A stretch of 64,000 bases of DNA from the NCBI GenBank assembly GCA_050949865.1, contig JBMNGN010000003.1, forward strand, positions 186,001 to 250,000, written 5' to 3'. The notes below the pieces were generated by a model. It saw only the letters and a program-made list of their open reading frames with translations, was not told the DNA's origin and ran no database searches. Position numbers and translations under genes: made by a program. Each line of letters begins with the position of its first letter. The stretch's first letter is position 1. Positions 47,020 through 56,397 of the stretch are shown here, piece by piece. The DNA is from JBMNGN01 sp050949865. Its GTDB lineage: Bacteria; Bacillota; Syntrophomonadia; Syntrophomonadales; Syntrophomonadaceae.

Positions 47020-47101
47020 CAGGTTTTCCTTTAATAAATTATTTGGGGTACAGAATTTTCACCGGAATTTGGATAAGGTTTCCGATGAAAAAGGGGAGAG
47101 T

Positions 47102-48754
47102 ATGAGAAAATTTGTTGATTTCCAATTAACAGAGTTTTTCCCTAAGCTTTTTATACTGCTTATACTAACCGCGGTTTTTAATAGTCTGGTGGCAGGGGAG
47201 CCGGCTTTAGCTGAATCCCCGACAACCATTGAGATAACCGGGGAGGGAGTATCCAACCCTTTAACCCTAACCCTGGCTGAATTAGAAGCAATGGAGCAGT
47301 ACGAGCATGTTTACAGCACCATAAATACATGGCCCACCAAGCGGTGGTATGCGGCAAGAGGGGTTAAACTTAGAGAATTGCTGTCCCTGGCAGGAATTAA
47401 AGAGGAAGCCACCTTGATTCGGTTTGTATCCAGCGATGGCTATGATGTCACCCTTACCCTGAAAGAATTGCTAAAGGATAAGCGCTACTATTTCCCAGGG
47501 TTAAAGGAGAATCACCCCAGCGATGGGAGTATCGCCGGATCCCCGGAGGGTGCACAAGAGGTTGAACCTATTCTGGCTTTGGTCAGTGCCGAAGGCAGCG
47601 ATGATCTAACCACGATGAATGACCGGGATGCCCTTCTTTTTATATTGGGACAGCGGGCGGTAACTGAGCAGACCAACAATCTGTTTTTAAAGTATGTAAT
47701 CCGGATTGAAGTGCTGACTGCTACTCCTGAAAAATGGGACACTCCTAAGGCAAATATCCCCAGTGGTACAGTTGTACCGGCAGGGACGAAAATCGAGTTG
47801 AGCAATAAGCATAACAATGAGGACAAGATTTATTACACCACTGATGGCAGTACCCCCACAATAAACAGCCCGATGTTCAATTGGAGCGCCAGCCGCTGGT
47901 GGGATCAGCGGGACGATGTAAAGGCGGTCAATAAGGCAATTGAGGTTAATAAAGATACGGTCATTAAAATGATCACCATCGGTCCGGGCAAAGAGGACAG
48001 CGATGTGGTAACATTTACCTTTACGGCTGATCTTACCGGAAAAGCGGTAGATCCCACCAAGGTCCCAGGCGGGCCGCCTACTGGGGTAACCCTTGATCAG
48101 AATACCATTAGACGTCCAGTTGGCAGCACTTTTAAGCTAACGGCAGATATAGCCCCTTTTAATGCCACTGATAAGGATGTAACCTGGAGTTCCAGTGATA
48201 CCAGGATAGCTACAGTCGACAACCATGGACTGGTAACTGTGGTTGGCCCAGGGACAGCTATAATTACCGTAAAGACGGTAGTTGGCGGTCATACGGATGT
48301 CTGTATAGTCAACGGTCCGGATGAAGCGGAGAACAACCAAAATGATGATCCAGTGGCTGTTGATCCTGCGGATAACGAAATGCCGGAGTCTATACCGGAG
48401 CCGCCGGTACCTGAAACTGAACCGCAGGATCTGGTGAAGGACCTGGAAAACAACACAGGTTCAGCTGTTTCCGGTGTGATTCCCGAGGTTCCAGAAGAAT
48501 CCCAAATTCCGGAAGATAAGGCCCAATTCCTGATAGAAAAGGATGCCCTGAGTATAGATACTGCGGCTGATATTGCCTTGCCAGAGCCTGGTATCCAGAA
48601 CAGTCAGGTATTCGAAGTGTCAGCAGCAGATACGGTACCTCTACCTTTAAAGGAAAAACGGAATTGGGTGAACGTTTGTACCTCGGGGTCATTTTTCTTA
48701 TTATTGTTTTCCGGAGCCGGCAGAAGATATGCAGAATATAAAAAGGAGAGATAG
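47102..48754 (+). CDS. Membrane-anchored PF00174-like/Big_2 protein
   Basis: Secreted 550-residue protein. Signal peptide, then a molybdopterin-fold-like domain with YSTINTWPTKRWYAARG, a chitobiase-C-like domain with TTDGSTPTINSPMFNW, a Big_2 domain with TWSSSDTRIATVDNHGLVT, a long Pro/Glu/Asp-rich stalk, and a C-terminal hydrophobic helix ending in RRYAEYKKER that would hold it in the membrane. GGGGAG stands before ATG 47102; an in-frame ATG at 47012 overlaps the previous gene and adds no signal-like sequence. It lies 5 bases before the ExbB-like gene, which makes it the likely surface partner of that channel. Confidence 0.82.
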   Translation: MRKFVDFQLTEFFPKLFILLILTAVFNSLVAGEPALAESPTTIEITGEGVSNPLTLTLAELEAMEQYEHVYSTINTWPTKRWYAARGVKLRELLSLAGIKEEATLIRFVSSDGYDVTLTLKELLKDKRYYFPGLKENHPSDGSIAGSPEGAQEVEPILALVSAEGSDDLTTMNDRDALLFILGQRAVTEQTNNLFLKYVIRIEVLTATPEKWDTPKANIPSGTVVPAGTKIELSNKHNNEDKIYYTTDGSTPTINSPMFNWSASRWWDQRDDVKAVNKAIEVNKDTVIKMITIGPGKEDSDVVTFTFTADLTGKAVDPTKVPGGPPTGVTLDQNTIRRPVGSTFKLTADIAPFNATDKDVTWSSSDTRIATVDNHGLVTVVGPGTAIITVKTVVGGHTDVCIVNGPDEAENNQNDDPVAVDPADNEMPESIPEPPVPETEPQDLVKDLENNTGSAVSGVIPEVPEESQIPEDKAQFLIEKDALSIDTAADIALPEPGIQNSQVFEVSAADTVPLPLKEKRNWVNVCTSGSFFLLLFSGAGRRYAEYKKER

Positions 48755-48759
48755 GATAA

Positions 48760-49440
48760 GTGGCAGAAACCGTTTTGACACCATTGAAAGAAATGATGCA
48801 TGCCGTTTCCTCCGGGTTGCTTATGCCTACCATTACTGTCTTGTTATTGCTGCTTGGATTATCCGTAGTAGAACTAGGCGGTCTTCTGGTTGAAGCATTT
48901 GCTGAACGGCGAAAAATGAAGGTTAATGTACCAGAATTAATTGCAAGTTTCCAGGATAAGCAAATAGAAGAGATTATATCGAAGATTGAAGACAGCCACC
49001 TGTTTAACCGTCAGAAATCCGTTATTAATCAGTTAATAAAACATAGAGATCTCCCTGTTGCCTCCCTCCAGGCATTAGCGCGAAGATTGCTGGCTAATGA
49101 AGAACTGTATTATGTCCGAATCACCAACCGTACGGATCTGGTAACGCGCTTGGGACCCATGTTGGGATTGATGGCCACGTTAATTCCATTGGGACCAGGC
49201 TTGATCGCCCTTAGCCAGGGAGACACCAAGACGCTGGCAGATTCGCTGCTGACTGCATTTGATGCTACGGTAACCGGCCTGGCAGCAGGGGGCATTGCTT
49301 TTGCCATTTCCCGGCTGCGGAAGAGATGGTATGAGGATTATTTAAGTTCACTGGAGGCGATAATGGAGAGCTTGATGGAGGTGTTTGCCTGTGGACAGAG
49401 GTTTGAGGAGAAAAAAGCGCTGGCAGCACGAAGAGGATAA
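48760..49440 (+). CDS. MotA/TolQ/ExbB-family proton channel
   Basis: Inner-membrane proton channel subunit of 226 residues. A first helix at 20-42 is followed by a long cytosolic loop and two helices in the family pattern: TRLGPMLGLMATLIPLGPGL and FDATVTGLAAGGIAFAIS, whose Thr residues match the conserved polar positions of ExbB/TolQ. GTG start. It overlaps the DUF2149 gene by 50 bases, so the two are coupled. ExbB-like motors usually power outer-membrane uptake; this window otherwise looks monoderm, so a surface target at the cell wall is inferred. Confidence 0.9.
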   Translation: MAETVLTPLKEMMHAVSSGLLMPTITVLLLLLGLSVVELGGLLVEAFAERRKMKVNVPELIASFQDKQIEEIISKIEDSHLFNRQKSVINQLIKHRDLPVASLQALARRLLANEELYYVRITNRTDLVTRLGPMLGLMATLIPLGPGLIALSQGDTKTLADSLLTAFDATVTGLAAGGIAFAISRLRKRWYEDYLSSLEAIMESLMEVFACGQRFEEKKALAARRG

Positions 49441-49702
49441 CCCCCTGGAAGGGGCTATCAATATTGTAGATGCCATGCTGGTTTTTGCCTGCGGGTTGAT
49501 GCTGGCGCTGGCCATTAACTGGAATGTGGATCTGGGCCTGGGACAACGAATTAACCTGGAACAGGGAGAAGAAGTGACTGATACCCCCCAAATACGTGAT
49601 GACCTGATTAAAACCCAGGGGGAAGGCAAGCTTTACCAACGGATGGGTACAGTTTATAAAGACCCTGTAACCGGGCAGCTGTTTATGTTAACCAATGAAT
49701 AG
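49391..49702 (+). CDS. DUF2149 protein, ExbD-like partner of the channel
   Basis: 103-residue single-pass protein. A short basic cytosolic start (DRGLRRKKRWQHEED) is followed by one helix, INIVDAMLVFACGLMLALAI, whose Asp (residue 27) and following Met-Leu-Val match the proton-carrying segment of ExbD (IDVMLVLL type). A periplasm-like tail follows. GTG 49391 is chosen because GGAGG (49377-49381) stands nine bases before it. DUF2149 genes are known next to MotA/TolQ/ExbB genes in methanogens and some bacteria. Confidence 0.85.
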   Translation: MDRGLRRKKRWQHEEDNPLEGAINIVDAMLVFACGLMLALAINWNVDLGLGQRINLEQGEEVTDTPQIRDDLIKTQGEGKLYQRMGTVYKDPVTGQLFMLTNE

Positions 49703-49761
49703 TTCGTAAACGGCTAGCTGAGCTGAAAAGTTTTAGGCTGTTAGAGAGGAGGCTTAATGCT

Positions 49762-51135
49762 ATGCAAAAGGAAAACAAGAAATGGCTCCACAAATCTGTA
49801 GTATTTGTACTGAGCATAGTGCTGCTGGCAGGTTTATTTAGTCTAACGTATTCTTCAGCGGCAGGAGCGGCATCGGAATGGCTGGAGATCACCGGGGATG
49901 GGGTAACCAAACCAGTAACTTATACCCTGGAAGAACTTGAAGCCATGGAACAACACCAGTATGTATACAGTTGCATCAACACCTGGCCCACTAAAAAATG
50001 GTATGTGGGGAAAGGGGTCAAGCTGCGCACCCTGCTCGATAAGGCAGGGATGACTGATGAGGCTACCTTGATTAGATTCACCTCCGCCGATAGTTATACC
50101 GTGACCCTTACAGTGAAGGAGTTGTTCGAAGACAAGCGGTACAGGTTCCCCAATTTTAAATCTGGCGGTGATGGTGACGGACATCTGCCCGGTGATCCCT
50201 CGGGCAAGGTGGAGGTTGAGCCGATAGTAGGTCTGATAAGTGTAGAAGGCAGTGACAATCCTAAATATATGAATGATTTGAACTCATTGCTGTTAATGCT
50301 GGGGCAGCGAACAGTTACAGAGCAAACCGGCAATTTGTTTGTTAAATATTTGAATAAAATTGAAGTCCTGACAGAAGAACCGGAGAAATGGGATGCTCCC
50401 CAGGCCAATCCGGATAGTGGAGTGGTTCCCCCGGGAACCATGGTGACCTTAAGCAACCTACATAATGATGATGACAAGATATACTATACCACCGATGGCA
50501 GCACCCCAACTATGGATAGCCCAATGTACAACTGGATTGCCAGCCGGTGGTGGTCGGCCCGGGCCGATGTTTTAGGCACCATCAATCATCCTATAGGTCC
50601 CATCAACGAAGATACTATTATTAAGGCTGTTACTATCGGTCCCGGTAAGTTGGATAGTGATATAGTTACTTTTAGCTATCAGGTCGCCGGGACAGATAAC
50701 CCTGCCGACGAAAGCGATCCAAAAGGGGACGATGCTCCTCCTCCGAATAGTTCAGAGACGGTTATCATACTTACTATTGGTGTGGAGGAAGCCAGCGTAA
50801 ATGGTGTATCCTTGGTCCTGGATGCTGCACCTTACATAAACCCGGAGGTGGACCGGACCTTGGTTCCAGTCCGTTTTATCAGCGAAGCTTTGGATGCCGG
50901 AGTTGCCTGGGATCCTGAGAAAATGCAGGTAGTAATAAATGACGGTGAAAAGGAAATAGTGCTAACCATAGGTTCACTTGATGTGCAGATCGACGGAGAA
51001 ATTCAGGTCATTGACTGTGCTCCGGCAATTCAACCGCCCGGCCGCACCTTTGTACCCTTGAGGTTTATAATGGAGGCCATGGAAGCGGAGGTAGAATATG
51101 ATTACAGCACTGGTCAAGTAATAATAACCCGCTAA
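49762..51135 (+). CDS. Secreted PF00174-like protein with copper-amine-oxidase-N-like tail
   Basis: 457-residue secreted protein. Signal peptide (1-36), molybdopterin-fold-like domain with YSCINTWPTKKWYVGKG (about 37-205), chitobiase-C-like domain with TTDGSTPTMDSPMYNW (207-305), a Pro/Asp linker and a C-terminal Cu_amine_oxidN1-type pair of beta units with RTLVPVRFISEALDAGVAWD and RTFVPLRFIMEAMEAEVEYD. That C-terminal module often serves as a wall-associated domain in Clostridia and does not imply copper chemistry. AGAGGAGG lies 11 bases before the ATG. A second riboswitch follows its stop. Confidence 0.85.
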   Translation: MQKENKKWLHKSVVFVLSIVLLAGLFSLTYSSAAGAASEWLEITGDGVTKPVTYTLEELEAMEQHQYVYSCINTWPTKKWYVGKGVKLRTLLDKAGMTDEATLIRFTSADSYTVTLTVKELFEDKRYRFPNFKSGGDGDGHLPGDPSGKVEVEPIVGLISVEGSDNPKYMNDLNSLLLMLGQRTVTEQTGNLFVKYLNKIEVLTEEPEKWDAPQANPDSGVVPPGTMVTLSNLHNDDDKIYYTTDGSTPTMDSPMYNWIASRWWSARADVLGTINHPIGPINEDTIIKAVTIGPGKLDSDIVTFSYQVAGTDNPADESDPKGDDAPPPNSSETVIILTIGVEEASVNGVSLVLDAAPYINPEVDRTLVPVRFISEALDAGVAWDPEKMQVVINDGEKEIVLTIGSLDVQIDGEIQVIDCAPAIQPPGRTFVPLRFIMEAMEAEVEYDYSTGQVIITR

Positions 51136-51158
51136 ATAATAATTACATTATTACGTAT

Positions 51159-51252
51159 GCTCCGGGCTTGAGATGCCTAAAGCTGCAGCTATGGTTCTCA
51201 GGCCGGCAGGGTACACTCGGAAACAGGTGTGCCTCCCAGGGCGGAAAGGAGC
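51159..51252 (+). ncRNA. Moco-type riboswitch aptamer, copy 2
   Basis: Same conserved blocks as copy 1: GCTCCGGGC, AGGGTACACTCGGAAACAGG, TGTGCCTCCC and GGCGGAAAGGAGCC. P1 is GCTCC (51159-51163) with GGAGC (51248-51252), where copy 1 has GGGGC, so a G-U pair is replaced by A-U with pairing kept. GGCTTGAG pairs with CTCAGGCC for P2. It controls the second half of the cluster, starting 133 bases downstream. Confidence 0.75.
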
Positions 51253-51269
51253 CAAAGCTTATGGATACT

Positions 51270-51306
51270 AAGGATCCGTTTGGCTTCTGTTGCTAATCGG
51301 GTCCTT
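51270..51306 (+). terminator. Riboswitch-linked hairpin, copy 2
   Basis: AAGGATCCG-TTTGGC (51270-51284) pairs with GCTAATCGGGTCCTT (51292-51306), with one mismatch and two wobble pairs. It takes the place of the copy 1 terminator, but the following TAACTATTTTA is a weaker T-run, so it may terminate less fully. Confidence 0.6.
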
Positions 51307-51384
51307 TAACTATTTTATGACAGGGGGTGGAAAGGTATTAAGTATTTGCGGCAATAAGGAGAAATTGCGAAAGGAGAGGAGAAA

Positions 51385-54300
51385 GTGACAGAGAATAAAA
51401 GAACTAGATGCCTGTATCGGCTTTTGCCGGTTTTAATGGTAGTTTTTTTATTGGCAGGTATGTTCACCCTGCTGGCGCCCGCGAACGCTTATGCTGTAGG
51501 AGGTAGCCTTAGAATATTCGGACCTGGTTTGAACAACCCCGATGGCATAGAGATCACACAGTATCAGCTAAGGGGTGAAGTACCGGTATATGACGATTAC
51601 TGTTTAAAACAGCAGGATGTTATTTACAGCACCATTAACACCTGGCCTACCAAGAGCTGGTATAGAGGTCAAGGTGTATTATTGGAAGAGCTACTTGACT
51701 TAGCCGGAGGGCTTAACGAAGAAGCTACCCAGATTAGATTTAGGTCTAATGACAACTTCACAATTACTTTTACGTTGGAGGAGCTATTTGCCCCCCGCTA
51801 TCGGTTTCCCAATTTTATAGATTATGACTTACCCGAACCCGACAGGTACTTTGGGCATATACCTGGTGACCCATCAGGTGCAGTAGAGGTACCAGTTATC
51901 ATAGCCCACAAGAGTAGTTCCTCTGGGTCTTATGCTGAAATTCAGGATCCAGAAAACTTGAGCCGTAGTGACGCAAATCACCTGCTGTACGGACAGCGGG
52001 CGGTAACACAGCAGACCAATGCCAGGTTTGCTAAATATTTAATTGAAATCGAAGTACTTACTGACCCCCCATCAAAATGGGACAATCCTACAGCATCAGT
52101 AGAGCCCGGGGAAGTGCCGGCGGGAACCCTAGTGGAGCTACATAGCCCTTACGACGATGAGGACAAGGTTCATTATACCCTGGATGGCAGCGACCCGACC
52201 ATTGAAAGTCCTATGTATAACTGGATTGCCAGCCGTTGGTGGTCTTCAAGATCGGATGTTTTGGACGAAATAAACCGCCCCATTAAAATTACAGAAGATA
52301 CTACCATCAAGGCTATTGTTATCGGTCCTGGTCGGCTGGACAGTAACATTGTGGAATTCACTTATACGGTGGCAACTATACCGGTTACCGGTGTAAACAT
52401 TACCGAAGGTGACCAGGAGCTGGGGGTAGGTCAGACAGTCCAGCTAACTGCAGTTGTCGAGCCTGAGAATGCCACCAACAAGAGAGTAACCTGGAACAGC
52501 AGTAATGAAGCTGTGGCTACGGTAAGTGCAACCGGCCTGGTATTCGCAGTGGCAGAGGGCGAGGCCATAATCACCGTAACTACAGAAGATGGCAATTTTA
52601 CCGCTAGTGTAAATATAACTGTGAACCTGGTACCAGTTACCAGCGTAAGCATTACTCAAGGCGACCAAACACTGGAGGTAGGTCAGACCATCCAGTTAAC
52701 TGCAGTTATAGAACCTGAGAATGCTACTAATAAGAATGTAACCTGGAGCAGCAGTAATGAATCTGTGGCAACGGTAAGTGAAACCGGCCTGGTTACAGCA
52801 ATTTCAGAAGGAACGGCGGATATTAGAGTTACCACCGAGGATGGAAACTTTACTGATACTATTACCGTTAATGTAGTACCGGTTCCCGATTTTGTGGTAG
52901 AAAACGGCACATTGATAAAATACAACGGCCCCGGCGGTGACGTAGTTATTCTAGACGATTTGGGAATAACCAGCATTGGGTCCAGTGTATTTAAAGGACT
53001 ATCCAATTTGACCTCGGTAGTCATTCCGCAAGGTGTAATTAGCATAGGAAGTCAAGCTTTTGTCAATTGTGAGAACCTGACGTCAGTCAGCATACCCGAT
53101 TCTGTTACTTCCATTGGCAGTGCTTTTACCGGTTGTAGTAGTTTAACTAGCATTACTATCCCTGAAGGGGTAACAAGCATTGCTGCCCACACATTTAGGG
53201 ATTGCACAAGTCTTGCTACGGTGACCATTCCAGAAAGCGTTACCAGTATTGGATTTAATGCCTTTCAAAATTGCAGCAGTTTGGGTGAGATAACCATTCC
53301 TCAAGGGGTAGTTACTATCGCCAATTATACTTTTGATGGTTGCAGCAGTCTAAACTCGATTTCTATCCCTGAAGGGGTTACCAGTATTGGGCAATATGCC
53401 TTTAGTCAATGCAGCAACCTGACTACGGTTGAACTCCCAACCAGTCTTACTAAAATTGACAGCTATGCCTTTAGGAACTGCAGTAGCCTGACTGAGATAA
53501 CTATTTTTGAAAACGTTACCAGTATTGGGATTTGTGCGTTTCAGGGTTGCACCCAACTAGCTTCTGCAACAATTCATAACCCCAATGTCAACATTCAGTT
53601 TTATGCTTTCGACAGTTGTCCTAATCTGACAATATATGGTTTCAGCGGCTCTACTGCCCAAACCTATGCAACTAACAACAGTATTCCTTTTGAAGCCCTG
53701 GGAGCAACAGCAGTTACCGGTGTAAGCATTACTGAAGGCGACCAAACCCTGGAGGTAGGTCAGACAATCCAGCTAACTGCAGTTGTGGAGCCTGAGGATG
53801 CCACTAACAAGAATGTAAGCTGGAGCAGTAGTGACGAAGCTGTGGCAACGGTAAGCGAAACCGGCCTGGTTACCGTAGTAGGAGTAGGCGAAGCGATCAT
53901 TACGGTTATAACCGAAGATGGCAGCTTCACCGATAGCATCACAATCAATGCGGTTCCGCCTGGTCCAAAGGTACGGTTGCAATGTAATTCCGGGCTTCCG
54001 GGAGCAACCACCTTCATTTCCATCAGCGGCTTTAATGCTGGAGCTGCTGGAAACATATGGTTTGACATAAATGATAATGAAGTCATTGACGATGGAGAGC
54101 CCTCAGTTGCTGTGAATACTGATGAGAATGGGGCTATTCCCCTGCTCACCAGCCTGACTGTTCCTTCAGTAAGCACGGGAGATTATACGGTGCGGGCAGA
54201 TATAGGCGGCATTAAAGCGAGCGCCGTATTCACTGTCACCGGAAGCGGCATAATTGTTGACCCAATTTATGGAAACAGTCTGGAACAGGGAACTCCTAGA

Positions 54301-56397
54301 TATATAACAGTTACCGGAACGGGTTTTCCGGCCAGTACTCCCTACCGGCTTTTTGTAGACCGAAATGGCAATGGGATTTTCGACGATGGTGCTAACAAGA
54401 CTGGTAATACATCAGCTGATGGTACCATATATATAAATAGTTTTTCCTGGCCATATTCGCCGACGGGCATCTACAATGTTCTGTTCGACATTAATCGCGA
54501 TGATACTATAGAAGCTTCTGCAAGCATCGGCGTTGTTCCAGGTCTTAAAATTAGCACTCCCAGAGGCACCCCCGGAACCAGTATCGGTATGAATCTAGAA
54601 GGTTTTTCGGCCAATGCTGAAGGATATGTCTGGTTTGACACTAATGGTAACGAAGTCTGGGATGAGGGCGAAAATAAGGCAGCAGTAACAACCTCAGCTA
54701 CTGGCGCAGCCACTAGCCCTGGCCTGTATGTGCCATCTGTACCACCGGGCGTATATCAGGTAAGGGCCGATATACCCGCCTGTGGTCTCAAAGCTAATTC
54801 AGTAACATATTTAATTGTTGGCTTGGCACTGAATCCTGGCTCAGGGACAGTTGGCAGCAGCATAGATGTTACAGGTTATGGTATAGTACCTAACCAAACC
54901 GGCAGGTATATTTGGTTTGACACTAACGATGACGGTACTTGGAACGAGGATGAGCCCAGGGCAGATGTAACCACTGATGCCAGTGGCGCTATATCTCCTG
55001 TATCGATTACTGTCCCAGAAGTACCCGCCGGTACTTATTATGTACGTACGACCGTTGCTCCCAATACCATGTTTGCTGAATTCACTGTAAACGCTCCACC
55101 ATCGGTACCCGTTACTGGTGTGAGCATTACTGAAGGCGACCAGGAGTTGGAGATTGGCCAGACAATTCAGCTAACTGCAGTTGTGGAGCCTGAGGATGCT
55201 TCTAATAAGAATGTAACCTGGAGCAGCAGTGATGAAGCTGTGGCTACGGTAAGTGAAACCGGTCTGGTAACTGCGGTGGCAGAAGGTACTGCGACCATTA
55301 TGGTTACCACTGAAGACGGAGACAAAACTGATAGCATAACTGTTACGGTAGTAGATTCGAGCGGGCCGGCAATTGACGTTCTCTACGAGGGTACAGTCAT
55401 TCTAACCCCTGGTGAAACTTTTACTGTAACTGTTGGAAGCAATGAATATACAATTAATGATAACACTCCGCTGGGAGCCCTGCAGGCAGCCGCCGAGGCA
55501 GGTAACTTCACCTATGTATTATCCGACAAACGCTGGTCCTATGACGGGGTACTCCTGCTGGACGATGTAGGAGAATACAAACGCAAATCTCCTGGATATT
55601 GGTATGCCTATGTAAATGATGTCTATAAAGATGGATACCAGAATACTCCAGCTGGATTAAACGTCATTGAACTGATTGATGGAGACAAGGTTGAGTTCTA
55701 TTATGCAGCCGGTATTTCCGACCCCACTGACCTTAATGCAGTCAAGGCAGCAGCAACTGCAGCGGTTAAGACGGTGGTGGCATTATCCACTATTGATGTT
55801 ATTTATGACGGAACCGTTAACCTGGATCCAGAAAAGGAATTCATAGTAACCGCCTACAACTCAGGGGCGGAATACACGGTAAATGAGAACACGCCGCTAG
55901 GTGCGCTGCACAAAGCTGCAATCGTTGGCGGATTCACTTACGATGTTACCGATAAGAATCATGACACTTCCGGTGCCCTGCTGCTGGATAATGTGGCTGA
56001 CTATGATTATGTAAAGGGAGGCAGTCAGTGGTTAGCCTATGTTAATGGCGAATACAAAGATGGCTATAACAACCCCGCTGGTGCTTTAAACCTGATACAG
56101 TTGATAGATGGTGACAAGGTTGAATTCTACTATTCCGATGTTGAAGATGAGACCGACTTTAATGCAGTCAAGACAGCAGCAACCGCAGCAGTGAAAATCA
56201 CCGTTGCTAACGGGGTGGTTCCTACTGACTGGACCCTGCAGCTCTCCGGGGCCAGGAATGAAACCGTTACCAAGGCCTATTTCGAGGAAGGGTTGGCCTG
56301 CTCTTCATCAGCACCGAGCGTAACCTGGACTGATAGGCATGACCAGGTGAGACGTCTGGGGAGGCATACCCTTATGGCTCTTGGTTGCTATGGTTGA
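51385..56397 (+). CDS. Giant secreted multidomain protein, N-terminal part (frameshifted)
   Basis: Secreted protein of 1670 residues as read, probably 2530 before a single-base shift at 56350. Order: signal peptide (1-38); molybdopterin-fold-like domain with YSTINTWPTKSWYRGQG; chitobiase-C-like domain; two Big_2 (about 332-500); a block of BspA-type LRR_5 repeats (about 505-770) with repeated SIPEGVTSIG units; a Big_2; four Ig-like repeats (860-1240) each holding an EF-hand-like loop such as FDINDNEVIDDGE; another Big_2; two DUF4430 domains (1329-1610); and the start of a further molybdopterin-fold-like domain cut at the frameshift. GTG start, with GAAAGGAGAGGAG upstream. Confidence 0.8.
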   Translation: MTENKRTRCLYRLLPVLMVVFLLAGMFTLLAPANAYAVGGSLRIFGPGLNNPDGIEITQYQLRGEVPVYDDYCLKQQDVIYSTINTWPTKSWYRGQGVLLEELLDLAGGLNEEATQIRFRSNDNFTITFTLEELFAPRYRFPNFIDYDLPEPDRYFGHIPGDPSGAVEVPVIIAHKSSSSGSYAEIQDPENLSRSDANHLLYGQRAVTQQTNARFAKYLIEIEVLTDPPSKWDNPTASVEPGEVPAGTLVELHSPYDDEDKVHYTLDGSDPTIESPMYNWIASRWWSSRSDVLDEINRPIKITEDTTIKAIVIGPGRLDSNIVEFTYTVATIPVTGVNITEGDQELGVGQTVQLTAVVEPENATNKRVTWNSSNEAVATVSATGLVFAVAEGEAIITVTTEDGNFTASVNITVNLVPVTSVSITQGDQTLEVGQTIQLTAVIEPENATNKNVTWSSSNESVATVSETGLVTAISEGTADIRVTTEDGNFTDTITVNVVPVPDFVVENGTLIKYNGPGGDVVILDDLGITSIGSSVFKGLSNLTSVVIPQGVISIGSQAFVNCENLTSVSIPDSVTSIGSAFTGCSSLTSITIPEGVTSIAAHTFRDCTSLATVTIPESVTSIGFNAFQNCSSLGEITIPQGVVTIANYTFDGCSSLNSISIPEGVTSIGQYAFSQCSNLTTVELPTSLTKIDSYAFRNCSSLTEITIFENVTSIGICAFQGCTQLASATIHNPNVNIQFYAFDSCPNLTIYGFSGSTAQTYATNNSIPFEALGATAVTGVSITEGDQTLEVGQTIQLTAVVEPEDATNKNVSWSSSDEAVATVSETGLVTVVGVGEAIITVITEDGSFTDSITINAVPPGPKVRLQCNSGLPGATTFISISGFNAGAAGNIWFDINDNEVIDDGEPSVAVNTDENGAIPLLTSLTVPSVSTGDYTVRADIGGIKASAVFTVTGSGIIVDPIYGNSLEQGTPRYITVTGTGFPASTPYRLFVDRNGNGIFDDGANKTGNTSADGTIYINSFSWPYSPTGIYNVLFDINRDDTIEASASIGVVPGLKISTPRGTPGTSIGMNLEGFSANAEGYVWFDTNGNEVWDEGENKAAVTTSATGAATSPGLYVPSVPPGVYQVRADIPACGLKANSVTYLIVGLALNPGSGTVGSSIDVTGYGIVPNQTGRYIWFDTNDDGTWNEDEPRADVTTDASGAISPVSITVPEVPAGTYYVRTTVAPNTMFAEFTVNAPPSVPVTGVSITEGDQELEIGQTIQLTAVVEPEDASNKNVTWSSSDEAVATVSETGLVTAVAEGTATIMVTTEDGDKTDSITVTVVDSSGPAIDVLYEGTVILTPGETFTVTVGSNEYTINDNTPLGALQAAAEAGNFTYVLSDKRWSYDGVLLLDDVGEYKRKSPGYWYAYVNDVYKDGYQNTPAGLNVIELIDGDKVEFYYAAGISDPTDLNAVKAAATAAVKTVVALSTIDVIYDGTVNLDPEKEFIVTAYNSGAEYTVNENTPLGALHKAAIVGGFTYDVTDKNHDTSGALLLDNVADYDYVKGGSQWLAYVNGEYKDGYNNPAGALNLIQLIDGDKVEFYYSDVEDETDFNAVKTAATAAVKITVANGVVPTDWTLQLSGARNETVTKAYFEEGLACSSSAPSVTWTDRHDQVRRLGRHTLMALGCYG

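Noticed and set aside
50760..51132. Copper amine oxidase activity for the C-terminal domain of the 457-residue protein
   Set aside because: Only the N1-type structural module is present; the catalytic amine oxidase domain is absent.
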